Shown here piece after piece: positions 23,234 to 32,136 of a DNA stretch of 64,000 bases. The stretch is taken from contig NZ_CAKKNA010000015.1 of the NCBI RefSeq assembly GCF_918741275.1, positions 21,920 through 85,919 on the forward strand, in the 5' to 3' direction. Every line of letters starts with the position of its first letter. Within the stretch, counting starts at the first letter, position 1. A model generated the notes under the pieces. It saw only the letters and a program-made list of their open reading frames with translations. It did not search any database and was not told the DNA's origin. The DNA comes from Bacillus sp. CECT 9360 (lineage in GTDB: Bacteria; Bacillota; Bacilli; Bacillales; DSM-1321). The position numbers and the translations under genes are program-made.

Positions 23234-24463
23234 TTGAGTTTTACAAGAAATGAAAAGTTAAGTATCTATAACGGTCTTGCCTCGACTGCCTCGGTTCATA
23301 TGGTCAATGGCTATATTCCGTTGTTTGCCATTAGTGTTCTTGGAGCTACAAACAGCCAAATCGCACTTATTACATCATTGCCATCGATTATTGGCATGTT
23401 AGCCCTGATCCCAGGTGCCATTTGGTTAAATAAATCGAAAAGCAAGAAAAACTTCACGGTCGCCTCTACACTTGCCACGAGATTATTATTCATGCTGATT
23501 TTATTCGTCCCCTTCTTTTCAGAGACTGATTATGCCGCATGGCTGCTTGTCGGCTTGATTGCCTTATTAAATTTTCCCGGAGCACTTTCCAATTTGTCAT
23601 GGCAGTCCATGATCGGGGATTTAATACCGGAAGAAAGAAGGGGTAACTTTTTCAGTTCAAGAAACAAGTTCAATACAATGGCCGCATTAGTCGTAACATT
23701 GTCAACAGGACTATTTTTGAGCCTGTATGATAAAACTGATCCATTTCCGTATCAAGTCCTATTTGCGGCGGGTTTCCTATTTGCATTACTTGAGGGGCTT
23801 TATCTCTTCAAGCATAAAGAGAATCTAACGATGACGGAAAATAATAATAAAATAAGTGAAAACAAAAGCTTCTCTCTAAGCATTTTTCATCACAAGCCGT
23901 ATATGGCCTTTTTGGTTTGTGCCCTGTTGTATAATATTTCCGCTCAAATGGGCTGGTCGATCTTCAGCATCTATCACATTAAAGTAGCAAACGCTACGGC
24001 CTTATGGTTCAGTTTATTCTCTGTTACGAATCAAATCGCCCAAATCATCAGCATGAAGTGGTGGGCTAAATTTGCGGACCGTTGGGGAAATAACTTGCTG
24101 CTATTTGTGGCCACAGCTGGAATGGCGTCCGCGCCGGTTTTGACGATCTTATCTACAAATTTGACCTATATTACCCTGATTAATGTCTGGATTGGCATCT
24201 TCGTAGCCGGAACGAATCTTCTTCTGTTCAACCAGCTATTGAAAGCAACCCCGGATGCAACGCGCACGAATTACATTGCCAACTACAACTTTTTATTATC
24301 AATAGTTGGCTTTATTGCCCCGCAATTCGGTGTATTTTTATTGAATGCGCTAGGAATGAATTCTGCGATGTCGCTTGTTTCCATGGCAAGATTTGCGGCT
24401 GCCTTTTCTTTTTTATTTGTGGCCGTTAAGCTAGAGAAACGCCAATTGGCGGAAGCGCTATAA
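23234..24463 (+). CDS. MFS transporter
   Basis: A 409-residue membrane protein with about twelve hydrophobic helices and a hydrophilic loop in the middle (HKENLTMTENNNKISENKSF), the major facilitator layout. The motif-A region reads GAIWLNKSKSKKNF. The start is TTG at 23234 after AAGGGG. Substrate unknown; drug or sugar efflux are both possible. Single gene with an inverted repeat in its upstream region. Confidence 0.85.
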   Translation: MSFTRNEKLSIYNGLASTASVHMVNGYIPLFAISVLGATNSQIALITSLPSIIGMLALIPGAIWLNKSKSKKNFTVASTLATRLLFMLILFVPFFSETDYAAWLLVGLIALLNFPGALSNLSWQSMIGDLIPEERRGNFFSSRNKFNTMAALVVTLSTGLFLSLYDKTDPFPYQVLFAAGFLFALLEGLYLFKHKENLTMTENNNKISENKSFSLSIFHHKPYMAFLVCALLYNISAQMGWSIFSIYHIKVANATALWFSLFSVTNQIAQIISMKWWAKFADRWGNNLLLFVATAGMASAPVLTILSTNLTYITLINVWIGIFVAGTNLLLFNQLLKATPDATRTNYIANYNFLLSIVGFIAPQFGVFLLNALGMNSAMSLVSMARFAAAFSFLFVAVKLEKRQLAEAL

Positions 24464-24476
24464 TATAAGAGCGGAC

Positions 24477-24507
24477 TAAAAAACGCCCAGGAATCGATTC
24501 CTGGGCG
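24477..24507 (-). terminator. Terminator of the 95-aa membrane protein gene
   Basis: CGCCCAGGAATC and GATTCCTGGGCG form a perfect 24-bp palindrome, followed on the minus strand by a T-run; it also stands after the MFS gene on the plus strand. Confidence 0.85.
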
Positions 24508-24513
24508 ATAATA

Positions 24514-24798
24514 TTAAGCTTGCTGCTCTTTTTGGTTATAGTATTTAACGCTGAACAAGGCTCCTTCATCGACCATCCGGTTATCGGGGATATCATATGG
24601 ATCCGGGTGTCCCGCCTTTTCAAGAAGTGGTATTTCCGGTTCTGTTTTCTGTCTCGACCATATCTTCATTGTTTTTTCTTTTAACCCTTGAAAGGCTTGC
24701 GTGACTTTCTGTCGATTATTCCTGACGGACAAGTATGAAACTCCGGCAACTCCTACTCCAAGCAACACATATGGACTTATACCCCTTGAATTTGCCAT
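24514..24798 (-). CDS. Small single-pass membrane protein
   Basis: A 94-residue protein (from ATG at 24798, 9 nt after AAGGAG; ATG at 24801 is equally possible). It has one N-terminal hydrophobic helix (YVLLGVGVAGVSYL), a basic segment, and a soluble tail DPYDIPDNRMVDEGALFSVKYYN. Layout is like Bacillus YtxH-type small membrane proteins but I do not recognise the family. Confidence 0.7.
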   Translation of the reverse strand: MANSRGISPYVLLGVGVAGVSYLSVRNNRQKVTQAFQGLKEKTMKIWSRQKTEPEIPLLEKAGHPDPYDIPDNRMVDEGALFSVKYYNQKEQQA

Positions 24799-24851
24799 CA
24801 TTATCATCTCCTTTTCACTCTTTTACCCAAAGCTTGAGAAGAGCAAACATC

Positions 24852-24884
24852 AAAAAACACCGGATGTGGTTTCATCCGGTGTTT
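24852..24884 (-). terminator. Terminator of the azoreductase gene
   Basis: AACACCGGATG pairs with CATCCGGTGTT followed by T-run on the minus strand. Confidence 0.85.
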
Positions 24885-24889
24885 GCGAA

Positions 24890-25525
24890 TTAGAATTTTT
24901 TTCCTAATTCCTTAGCTCTTTCAATTCCGTCCTGCTTGATTTCTTCAGCACGATCTGGGAATTGATTATGTCCTTCGATAAATAATCCTTCCAGTGTTGG
25001 TACACCAAAGAAGTCCATCATGATTTTGATATATCTGTGTCCCATTTCGATTTCGGACATCGGCGCTTCTGAATAGATGCCGCCGCGTGCTTGGATATGA
25101 AGGGCTTTTTTATCTGTAAGCAAGCCCACAGAACCTTGTTCTGTATATTTAAATGTTTTGCCCGCTTGTCCAACAGAATCCAAATATGCTTTCATGACTG
25201 GAGGGAATGAGAAGTTCCATAACGGCGTAACAAAAACATATTTGTCAGCGGCCACGAACTGATCAGAAAGTTCATTCAAGCGGCTAACTTTTGACTGCTC
25301 CTCTTTTGATAACTGATCAAATTGAGAACCGGAACGAAGTTTGCCCCAGCCGCTGAATATATCCGCATCAAGCTGAGGAATGTCGATGCTATATAAATCC
25401 AAATGGACAATTTCATCCGTAGGATTTGCTTCTTTGTATGAATCAACGAAAGCCTTTCCCGCAGCCATGCTGAAAGATTGTGTTTCGTCATGAGGATGTG
25501 CTGTGATGTACAATACTTTTGCCAT
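24890..25525 (-). CDS. azoR: FMN-dependent NADH-azoreductase
   Basis: A 211-residue flavodoxin-like quinone/azo reductase: [20 protein letters not shown] at the N-terminus (phosphate-binding loop), [19 protein letters not shown] (the P-x-x-N-F FMN motif), and [11 protein letters not shown]. It performs two-electron reduction of quinones and azo dyes. ATG at 25525 gives the family N-terminus; a longer in-frame start adds 31 unrelated residues. It is divergent from a YodB/CatR-like regulator, the known control of azoreductase in Bacillus. Confidence 0.92.
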   Translation of the reverse strand: MAKVLYITAHPHDETQSFSMAAGKAFVDSYKEANPTDEIVHLDLYSIDIPQLDADIFSGWGKLRSGSQFDQLSKEEQSKVSRLNELSDQFVAADKYVFVTPLWNFSFPPVMKAYLDSVGQAGKTFKYTEQGSVGLLTDKKALHIQARGGIYSEAPMSEIEMGHRYIKIMMDFFGVPTLEGLFIEGHNQFPDRAEEIKQDGIERAKELGKKF

Positions 25526-25676
25526 TAAACTGTAACCTGCCTTTTCTATGATGTATGATCGATCCCATGTCGCAAAATATAGTGAAGGATTAAAGGAGTC
25601 TGTTATGATGACCCACACGTTTATTTTTCGCTAAAGATCATTTTTTACAGATGGAATTAATTCCTCTTCCATTACT

Positions 25677-25695
25677 TACTTTACGTTAGCAAGTA
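25677..25695. promoter_or_regulatory. Possible YodB/CatR-type operator
   Basis: TACTT-N9-AAGTA forms an inverted repeat in the divergent promoter region. B. subtilis YodB sites have the TACT...AGTA form but a shorter centre, so the match is only suggestive. Confidence 0.4.
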
Positions 25696-25747
25696 TAGTA
25701 TTGTATATAAATATCGTCAAGTAAATAGATTGGTATATGTAAATCTG

Positions 25748-25774
25748 TTACAAATGACTAATAAAGGGTATAAT
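25748..25774 (+). promoter_or_regulatory. Sigma-A promoter of the HxlR-family regulator
   Basis: A perfect TATAAT at 25769-25774, with TTACAA at 25748 (15-bp spacer) or TGTTAC at 25746 (17 bp) as a weak -35, 20 bp before the start codon. Confidence 0.55.
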
Positions 25775-25794
25775 ATACCTATGAGGTGATGTTT

Positions 25795-26106
25795 ATGAAT
25801 AAATCAACAGTATGTCCCCGTTTTGAAAAAGGCATGCAAATATTGAGCAAACGCTGGACAGGACTAATCGTCAGCCAGCTTTTAGACGGTCCTCAGCGCT
25901 TTTGCAACATTGAATCCTCTTTTCCGATAAGCGGAAGGATTCTTTCTGAGCGATTAAAGGATCTGGAGCAGGCAGGAATCGTTAAAAGGGAAGTCTATCC
26001 AGAAACTCCCGTGAGAATCGAATATTCCCTGACGGAAAAAGGCATTGCCCTTTCACCGGTTATCAAGGAAATACAGAACTGGAGTACCGAATGGATGGAA
26101 ATCTAA
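25795..26106 (+). CDS. HxlR/MarR-type transcriptional regulator, YodB/CatR-like
   Basis: A 103-residue winged-helix repressor. The thiol-sensing N-terminal Cys is at residue 7 (MNKSTVCPRFEKGMQIL), as in YodB and CatR, which sense quinones and diamide. The winged helix reads KRWTGLIVSQLLDGPQRF ... GRILSERLKDLEQAGIVKREV. ATG at 25795 is 6 nt after GAGGTG. Divergence from azoR indicates that it controls that gene and itself. Confidence 0.85.
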   Translation: MNKSTVCPRFEKGMQILSKRWTGLIVSQLLDGPQRFCNIESSFPISGRILSERLKDLEQAGIVKREVYPETPVRIEYSLTEKGIALSPVIKEIQNWSTEWMEI

Positions 26107-26116
26107 TAGTTTTCAC

Positions 26117-26152
26117 AAAAAGGGGGCCGGAATGAAACCAGCCTCCTTTTTC
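26117..26152. terminator. Bidirectional terminator
   Basis: AAAAAGGGGGCCGG pairs imperfectly with CCAGCCTCCTTTTT, between the convergent regulator and DUF2935 genes. Confidence 0.7.
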
Positions 26153-26153
26153 T

Positions 26154-26954
26154 TTACTTTTCCACCCGTTTTTTAGCAGGATTGCAGTCAGGCGGCTCAG
26201 TTTGAGTGGATTCAGCCAACTTCATTAAATAGTAGCATTCTTCCCTTGACATGTGGTCAGCCATCAGCGCTGAGAAAGTTCCCAACACCTGTTCAGTTAG
26301 CTCCAACTCCTCCAGTTCCTCTAAAAACATCCTAAATAATCTCATCTCCAGCTTGACATCTTTGTTCATTTTTTCTAACGCCGGAAATTTGTGCAGGTTC
26401 GTTCTTAAATAACCGGTCAGCTCGACTGCTTTCAAATAAAAATCCTCAAACTTTTTCGTAAAGGCCGCAGATTTATATTTTATATCCCTTTCGACACTGT
26501 CCATCTTGTCATTGATCGTCCCGGCATGGCCCGCAGCATCCACGAGCCATAAGAGATGGTGGTGCAGTTCATGAAAAATTGGAGGCTTTTCTCCTTTTTC
26601 AAGATAACTGATAATGTTTAAATATTCTTCCAGCTCATTCACCATATGATTGATAAAAGTCGCAGTCATATTCATTTTTAATTTTCCTGTTAGATGTTTT
26701 CTTATCAAAGATAATTTGAATTCCCGGAAATGTTCCGTCAGCTTTTTCACATTTTGCGTAAAAGTGAGTAATTGGTCCTCTGGAATTTCTCGCAGCCCGT
26801 TCAACAATGAGTCATAATTTTGTTTAAAATACTCGGCTTTCTGTATGTCTTCCCTTTCCACCGGGGCCAGGGTTTCTAAAATGAATCTAGAATGGTCACC
26901 AAGAACCTGCAGCCAAAAGCTATGCTCAAACAAAGCATCCTGCTTGAATGTCAT
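26154..26954 (-). CDS. DUF2935 domain protein
   Basis: A 266-residue, all-helical protein with two similar halves typical of DUF2935. Conserved HSFWLQVLGDHSRFI in the first half and DHMSREECYYLMKL at the end hold His/Glu residues of a four-helix bundle that could bind metal. Role unknown; common in spore-forming Firmicutes. GGGAGGG precedes ATG. Confidence 0.88.
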   Translation of the reverse strand: MTFKQDALFEHSFWLQVLGDHSRFILETLAPVEREDIQKAEYFKQNYDSLLNGLREIPEDQLLTFTQNVKKLTEHFREFKLSLIRKHLTGKLKMNMTATFINHMVNELEEYLNIISYLEKGEKPPIFHELHHHLLWLVDAAGHAGTINDKMDSVERDIKYKSAAFTKKFEDFYLKAVELTGYLRTNLHKFPALEKMNKDVKLEMRLFRMFLEELEELELTEQVLGTFSALMADHMSREECYYLMKLAESTQTEPPDCNPAKKRVEK

Positions 26955-27083
26955 CTAATCCCTCCCTTTCAATTCTTTATATATTCCGTCCGACACATTT
27001 TTAGAAGGTAGTTTATTGACGGAGTGATAGTGGTATATTTTTGAAATATGCGATGAAAACTACAATCGAGGTGCTGCGAAAAA

Positions 27084-28010
27084 ATGAAAAAAGCGGATTG
27101 CATTATAATCGGAGGGGGCATTGCCGGTCTGCAAGCTTCCATTCAATTAGGGAGATACAACCATAATATTTTGGTGATTGATTCCAATCAAGGTCGTTCG
27201 ACGGTTTGTAAATGTTACCATAATATATTAGGCTGGCCAGATGGAGTAAGCGGAGAAGAAATAAGGCGCCTCGGAAAACAGCATGCCGAGAAATATGGTG
27301 TCCATTTCGTGGAAGACAAAGTACTCAACTTACAGAAACTCGATGGTTCCTTTAAAATGAAAACAGAGAAGAATGAAGAATATGAAGCAAAAACCGTTTT
27401 TCTGGCTACCGGCCTTGTGGATAAGCTGCCTGATATTGAGAACCTGTTTCCATGTCTCGGCAAAAATATATATGTCTGTCCGGATTGTGACGGCTACGAA
27501 GTAACCGGAAAGAAAACGGTAGTATTAGGGGGCGGAAATACCGGCGCCCATATGGCAATCACCCTGACTTACTGGTCGGATGATATCGTGTTCATAAATC
27601 ATGAACAAGCCCCTGTTGAAGCTGCCATTGCAGAAGATTTAGACAAGCATAATATCCAAGTGATTAAGGAATCGGTTTCAAAAGTTCTTCTCGATGATAA
27701 GGAAGACCTTATCGGATTCGAACTGAACAGCGGGAAAATCATCGAGGCAGAACGAGGCTTTACAGGCTTCAGCGGAAACAAAATGAATTCCGAGCTGGCC
27801 GAACAAGCCGGCGTAAGACTAAATGAGAAAAACCATGTCCTTGTATACCCACGTACAAAAGAAACAAGTGTTGCAGGCATATGGGCGGGCGGAGACCTAA
27901 TCGCCCACTCCGAACAGGTCACGATATCCATGGGAGACGGCTCACAGGCAGCCATTTGGATTCATAAAAGGCTGATGGGGGAAGGCCCTCCAGATGGAGA
28001 CCTTCTATAA
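27084..28010 (+). CDS. Thioredoxin reductase-like NAD(P)/FAD flavoprotein
   Basis: A 308-residue pyridine nucleotide-disulfide oxidoreductase of the two-domain TrxR type. The FAD motif is IIIGGGIAGLQASIQLGRY, the redox pair is in CPDCDGYEV (C-x-x-C like TrxB), the NADP motif is VVLGGGNTGAHMA, and the second FAD motif is GIWAGGD. It is more divergent than the housekeeping TrxB, so the partner is unknown. Start after GAGGTGC. Single gene with its own terminator. Confidence 0.9.
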   Translation: MKKADCIIIGGGIAGLQASIQLGRYNHNILVIDSNQGRSTVCKCYHNILGWPDGVSGEEIRRLGKQHAEKYGVHFVEDKVLNLQKLDGSFKMKTEKNEEYEAKTVFLATGLVDKLPDIENLFPCLGKNIYVCPDCDGYEVTGKKTVVLGGGNTGAHMAITLTYWSDDIVFINHEQAPVEAAIAEDLDKHNIQVIKESVSKVLLDDKEDLIGFELNSGKIIEAERGFTGFSGNKMNSELAEQAGVRLNEKNHVLVYPRTKETSVAGIWAGGDLIAHSEQVTISMGDGSQAAIWIHKRLMGEGPPDGDLL

Positions 28011-28014
28011 TTTC

Positions 28015-28048
28015 AAAAAACATGGGCGATATGTGCCCATGTTTTTTG
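28015..28048 (+). terminator. Terminator of the flavoprotein gene
   Basis: AAAAAACATGGGC-gatatgt-GCCCATGTTTTTT, a perfect 13-bp stem. Confidence 0.92.
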
Positions 28049-28059
28049 AATGTCCAGTT

Positions 28060-28430
28060 CCTTTATTTCGGTCATATATTTTTAATCGAGCATATATCTC
28101 AGATTTCGGGCATACATCTCAAATATCGAGCATATACCTGAGATTTCGGGCATATTTCTTAAATATCGGGCATATCATAAATTTCGGGTACATATCCCAT
28201 GTTTCGGTCATAGGTTTCATTTTTCGGAGGCGTGCATATTTCTGCTTTCGGTGATATATTTGAAATTTCGATGATATATCTTAATTTTCGGTGATATATT
28301 TCTAATTCCGATAATATATCCGATATTTCGGTGATATTCGAAGTTTCGTTGATATATCTCAATTTTCGGCGATATATCTCTAATATCGGTGATATAACCG
28401 ATATTTCGGTGATATCCAAATTTTGGTCTA
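28060..28430. repeat. Intergenic array D: ~20-bp units built on TTTCGGKSATAT
   Basis: About eighteen units of 18-20 bp start with TTTCGG or TATCGG. The first half of the array (to about 28205) uses a GGGCATAT/GAGCATAT word, the second half (from 28240) uses GGTGATATAT, as in TTTCGGTGATATATCTCAAT. It lies after the flavoprotein terminator and before the DUF2680 gene. Two minus-strand open frames through it are artefacts of the ~20-bp period. Confidence 0.88.
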
Positions 28431-28522
28431 TACCCCACTACAGGAAAGCATCTTCATTTCACTTACATAATTCTTCATTATTGACAGAAAATAAATGTTA
28501 ATTCTGAAAGGAGACAGCGAAT

Positions 28523-28825
28523 ATGAAGAAACAATTGCTTTATATCTTTACTGCCTTTGCATTGGTGTTTGGAGCGAGTGTCAGCGCCGCTCTTGCAGCT
28601 CCTCCCCAACAAAAGAATATACAACTGACAGAAAAGCAGAAAACGGAACTTAAAGTGTTGCATAAAGATGTTTTGGAAAAGAAAAAAGTATTAATTCGAA
28701 AATATGTGGAATTTGGAATGCTCACGAAGGAAATGGGTGATAGAATGATTCAACGGTATGAAAAACATTATAAAATGATTGAACAAAATGAATTCCGGAT
28801 GCATCACCACAACCACTCACATTAA
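28523..28825 (+). CDS. Secreted DUF2680 protein (YckD-like)
   Basis: A 100-residue exported protein. It has a signal peptide (MKKQLLYIFTAFALVFGASVSAALA, cleavage about residue 25), followed by a DUF2680 helical segment (LTEKQKTELKVLHKDVLEKKKVLI, YVEFGMLTKEMGDRMIQRYEK) and a His-rich tail HHHNHSH that may bind metal. Like Bacillus YckD. AAAGGAG 9 nt before ATG. Confidence 0.87.
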   Translation: MKKQLLYIFTAFALVFGASVSAALAAPPQQKNIQLTEKQKTELKVLHKDVLEKKKVLIRKYVEFGMLTKEMGDRMIQRYEKHYKMIEQNEFRMHHHNHSH

Positions 28826-28864
28826 TCGAGTTTCACCTATCGGAAAAAGTCCATATATACAAAT

Positions 28865-28908
28865 AAAAAAGAATGGTAAAGAGCTGAAGCCTCCGCCATT
28901 CTTTTTAT
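28865..28908. terminator. Bidirectional terminator
   Basis: AAAGAATGG and CCATTCTTT arms with flanking A- and T-runs, between DUF2680 and the convergent YozQ-like gene. Confidence 0.8.
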
Positions 28909-28950
28909 TTGTATGAAATCTTGGAACTGCAGGGATGGCAGTTCGCCTAA

Positions 28951-29157
28951 TTACGAGTTGTTTTCATTCTGATTTTTAGATTCCTCCATGTTTTCCACGG
29001 CACTATCAAGTGCTGATGTAGTGTAGTTATCACTAATTTGCTCATGCGTCACGGCAAGACCTGAGGACACCTCATCGTCCCTGTTGTAATCCTCGAATTC
29101 AAACGTTCTTCCAGCTATCTTGCTTGAATTTGCCTGCTGTTGTTCTTTCTCGCTCAT
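28951..29157 (-). CDS. YozQ family small protein (DUF4025)
   Basis: A 68-residue acidic protein: AGRTFEFEDYNRDDEVSSGLAVTHEQISDNYTT follows the DUF4025/YozQ pattern. Function unknown. It is encoded just downstream of, and probably cotranscribed with, the MBL hydrolase. GGAGG precedes ATG. Confidence 0.8.
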   Translation of the reverse strand: MSEKEQQQANSSKIAGRTFEFEDYNRDDEVSSGLAVTHEQISDNYTTSALDSAVENMEESKNQNENNS

Positions 29158-29174
29158 GTTGTTCTCCTCCTGGG

Positions 29175-30014
29175 TTAATTTACGTATTTTCCGTAGTCGG
29201 GCTTGGCAATCGCATCAAAATTCCGTACCAGCCTGTTCAAACTGTCAGTCAATTCCTCTCCTGACATCGGAAGACCATGACCGGTCACTGCCACCGATGG
29301 CTTTAGGGAAGCGAGCTTCTCCACTGATTGTTTCGCGGCTTTCCAATCGGTCGTAAAATACCTTGGCGGTCCATGTATATCTTTTTCCTGTGTTATCACT
29401 TTGTATAACGACTCCTGCTTGACCGTGACAAATGCATCTCCGGCAATTAAGGCGCGATCTTCCTCCCGGAACAACGAAATATGTCCCTCGGAATGACCAG
29501 GCGTATGAACCCATTTCCAACCAGGAAGATGCGGAATTGACCCATCCGAAGGAAGTTCGTGTACATGCTCATCTAAATTGATTCCCTGATTAGGGAATAG
29601 GCCAGCCATCTTGGCGACCATGCCCCCTTCGACTGTAGGGTGTGGTTTAGGATAATCCTTTTCTCCAGTCAAATACGGCATTTCCAGTTGATGGGCATAC
29701 ACAGGGACATTCCAACGTTCCACAAGGTCAATTAAAGCACCGACATGGTCAAAATGGCCATGTGTCAAAACAATCGCCTTGGGCGGAACATCCTCACCAA
29801 ATAATTCCTTTGCCGTTCCTACTATTTCGTCTGCCGAACGGGGCATTCCCGCATCAATCAGTACCCAATCAGAAGACTTTTCACGGTTTCCGATATAACA
29901 GACGTTTACGATTTGGATCGGCAAGCAATAAATATCACTTGTAACAGACTGACCGTCTCCGCTCGTTACAGAGGTGACGGGAATAAATTTCTCACTTAAA
30001 TGGTGATCTTCCAT
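29175..30014 (-). CDS. Metallo-beta-lactamase fold hydrolase
   Basis: A 279-residue MBL-fold enzyme. The zinc motif THGHFDHVGAL (HxHxDH), a second His in HTPGHSEGHISLF, Asp in AGDAFVT and His in VTGHGLPM complete the binuclear site. Substrate unknown; glyoxalase II-like, lactonase or thioesterase roles are all possible. AAGGAGG 8 nt before ATG. Confidence 0.9.
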   Translation of the reverse strand: MEDHHLSEKFIPVTSVTSGDGQSVTSDIYCLPIQIVNVCYIGNREKSSDWVLIDAGMPRSADEIVGTAKELFGEDVPPKAIVLTHGHFDHVGALIDLVERWNVPVYAHQLEMPYLTGEKDYPKPHPTVEGGMVAKMAGLFPNQGINLDEHVHELPSDGSIPHLPGWKWVHTPGHSEGHISLFREEDRALIAGDAFVTVKQESLYKVITQEKDIHGPPRYFTTDWKAAKQSVEKLASLKPSVAVTGHGLPMSGEELTDSLNRLVRNFDAIAKPDYGKYVN

Positions 30015-30146
30015 TTTTCATCCTCCTTTTACGGACAACATTGCTTTTATTGTTTTCCATAGACGCAGTTATGATACGAAAAGAGACAAATTACGATCTA
30101 TTACTTTCCTTACCCTGTACGCATTATGTTATTCATCTTGAATGGC

Positions 30147-30184
30147 AAAAAAAAATCTGTCCATAAAAGGACAGATTTTTTTTA
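30147..30184 (-). terminator. Terminator of the SGNH/ABC-2 operon
   Basis: AAAATCTGTCC-ataaaa-GGACAGATTTTTTT; it lies about 65 bp after the permease stop on the minus strand. Confidence 0.85.
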
Positions 30185-30248
30185 TAAGTTTTTAACTACT
30201 ACTGAACAAAAATCTTAGCTGCTCTTTCACACCATTAAAAATTGTGAA

Positions 30249-31229
30249 CTAATAAACATCCTGTTTCGTAAATACCGCGAATGAAACCATAAGTGCCGCC
30301 GCCCACCAGACAAGTAAAACAATCATCGATGAAAGCAAGGTCATTCCTTCTATAGGCGGGGCTACACCATTTAAATAGTTCGTCAGCTTTAAATTAACCA
30401 TGAACAGGTATTGCGCGGATTCCCACGATGAAACCATCTCGTTTAGGATAGCACCCGAAATAAGGGCAGCGAGCATCACTCCCATCCCTGCCGCGGTGCT
30501 TCTTATCAATACCGAAATCATGAAAGCAAGTGTCCCCACGACAACCGCAACGAACCAGACAAGCCCAAAATCCATCATGATAAACTCCCATTGGCTGATA
30601 AGCCTAACCTGACTTGTATCGAGATTTCCGCCTTCAACCGAAAAACCGGTAATAACCGGGGCGTTTATCCCCTTATAGCCAAAAATAATCCCCGATATGA
30701 GGTAAGCCAACAAGCCGACCATTGCCATGATAACAGATATGGACAGAAGCAACGTTATATACTTGCTCAGGAGAATTTTCCAACGTTTCACAGGCCTGGT
30801 TAATAGCAGTTTGACAGAACCAAGACTATGCTCCGAGGAAACGAGATCGCTTGCAATGATCATGACTAGCAGCGGGATAAATAAATCACTCGAATTTTCA
30901 ATAAACATTCTTACAAATGAAGGGGCTCCCGGCTCTGTTGGATTGATGTTTTGATCCAAATAATATTGCTGCTGCTTCAGACTGACCTGAAGCTGTTCCC
31001 GCCAGTCATCTGACATTCTGCTCGAACCTAGCCGATTTTGGATATCGATGATCTGCTGCTGTAAGGCCGCCCTCCAGTCAGAGGTCCCAAGCTTCTCCCG
31101 CTGTTCTTCGACTTGCTTATATTGGGCATATGTAAACAATAAAACTAATATCCCCACGATGATTGCAATGACCTGGAGGCGTTTTCGGGCGAGCAGCTTC
31201 ATCATTTCATTCTGAATAAGATTAGCCAA
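30249..31229 (-). CDS. ABC-2 type transporter permease
   Basis: A 326-residue permease with six hydrophobic helices, a large loop after the first helix (about residues 35-120, Gln-rich, coiled-coil-like) and the ABC-2 layout (VIAIIVGILVLLFTYA, FIPLLVMIIASDLVSSEHSLGSVKLLLTRPVKRWKILLSKY). TTG at 31229 is used, 8 nt after GGGAGG; GTG at 31238 is an alternative. It overlaps the end of the ATPase gene by a few bases. Substrate unknown; BcrAB-type exporters look similar. Confidence 0.87.
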   Translation of the reverse strand: MANLIQNEMMKLLARKRLQVIAIIVGILVLLFTYAQYKQVEEQREKLGTSDWRAALQQQIIDIQNRLGSSRMSDDWREQLQVSLKQQQYYLDQNINPTEPGAPSFVRMFIENSSDLFIPLLVMIIASDLVSSEHSLGSVKLLLTRPVKRWKILLSKYITLLLSISVIMAMVGLLAYLISGIIFGYKGINAPVITGFSVEGGNLDTSQVRLISQWEFIMMDFGLVWFVAVVVGTLAFMISVLIRSTAAGMGVMLAALISGAILNEMVSSWESAQYLFMVNLKLTNYLNGVAPPIEGMTLLSSMIVLLVWWAAALMVSFAVFTKQDVY

Positions 31230-32136
31230 TCCCGCCACCTCCCTCGGTCAGTTCTAGGAATAATTCCTCCAGCGCGGGTAATTTACGATTCATTTCCATA
31301 ACCTGAACGCCTTCTTCGATTAATTCCCGGTTCCAGTTAGCAGCCTGTTTTTCTTCATATGGAGTGACAAGATATTCATCATTCATTTCAATCACTTCGG
31401 TATATCGGCTTAAAACCTCTTTTCCTTTTCGGATTGGTTCGAGTCTCCAAATGATTTTTTCCTGTTTGTTCAGCAAATTATCTACCGTATCCACCTGAAT
31501 GATTTCACCCTTTGAAATGATTGCAACCCGGTCGCAGAGCAGCTGAATTTCACTTAATAAATGGCTGGATACGAGGACACTTAGCCCTTCCTGCTCCGCG
31601 AGCGCCCGGATGAATTGCCTCATTTCCCGGATGCCCGCGGGATCGAGCCCGTTTGTCGGTTCATCCAGGATCAATACCTTTGGCTTATTTAACAAGGCCT
31701 GGGCAATGCCAAGTCTTTGTCTCATTCCGAGGGAATAGGTTTTGACTTTGTCATGAATCCGCGCTTCCATTCCGACAAGCGAAACCACCTCCTGTATTCT
31801 TCGTTCATCCACTTCTGGAAGCATCCGCGCGAAATGCAATAAATTATCATAGCCGCTCAAAAAAGGATAAAGCTCAGGATTTTCAACGATACAGCCCAAA
31901 TACTGCATAGCCTTGGTGAAATCCGTTCTCACATCATAGCCACAAATATGGATCGAACCTGCAGTCGGTTTGATCAAACCAACAAGCATTCGGATGGTGG
32001 TCGTTTTCCCCGCCCCATTCGGACCGAGAAATCCGAACACTTCTCCTTCTCGCAGTTCAAAGCTTAAGCCTTTGATAATTTCTTTTCTTTTGATTGTTTT
32101 CCGTAAATCGGTGACTGCTAGCGTGACCCGGCTCAT
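31222..32136 (-). CDS. ABC transporter ATP-binding protein
   Basis: A 304-residue ATPase of the ABC-2/BcrA type. Walker A GPNGAGKTTTIRML, signature YSLGMRQRLGIAQALL, Walker B VLILDEPTNGLDPAGI and H-loop SSHLLSE are present, with a C-terminal extension. ATG at 32136 overlaps the SGNH gene stop (ATGA) and is 8 nt after GGAGGAG. Works with the permease encoded next to it. Confidence 0.92.
   Translation of the reverse strand: MSRVTLAVTDLRKTIKRKEIIKGLSFELREGEVFGFLGPNGAGKTTTIRMLVGLIKPTAGSIHICGYDVRTDFTKAMQYLGCIVENPELYPFLSGYDNLLHFARMLPEVDERRIQEVVSLVGMEARIHDKVKTYSLGMRQRLGIAQALLNKPKVLILDEPTNGLDPAGIREMRQFIRALAEQEGLSVLVSSHLLSEIQLLCDRVAIISKGEIIQVDTVDNLLNKQEKIIWRLEPIRKGKEVLSRYTEVIEMNDEYLVTPYEEKQAANWNRELIEEGVQVMEMNRKLPALEELFLELTEGGGGIG

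Noticed and set aside
28159..28438. Two minus-strand ORFs rich in Ile, Tyr, Glu and Arg
   Set aside because: They are produced by array D read in two frames.
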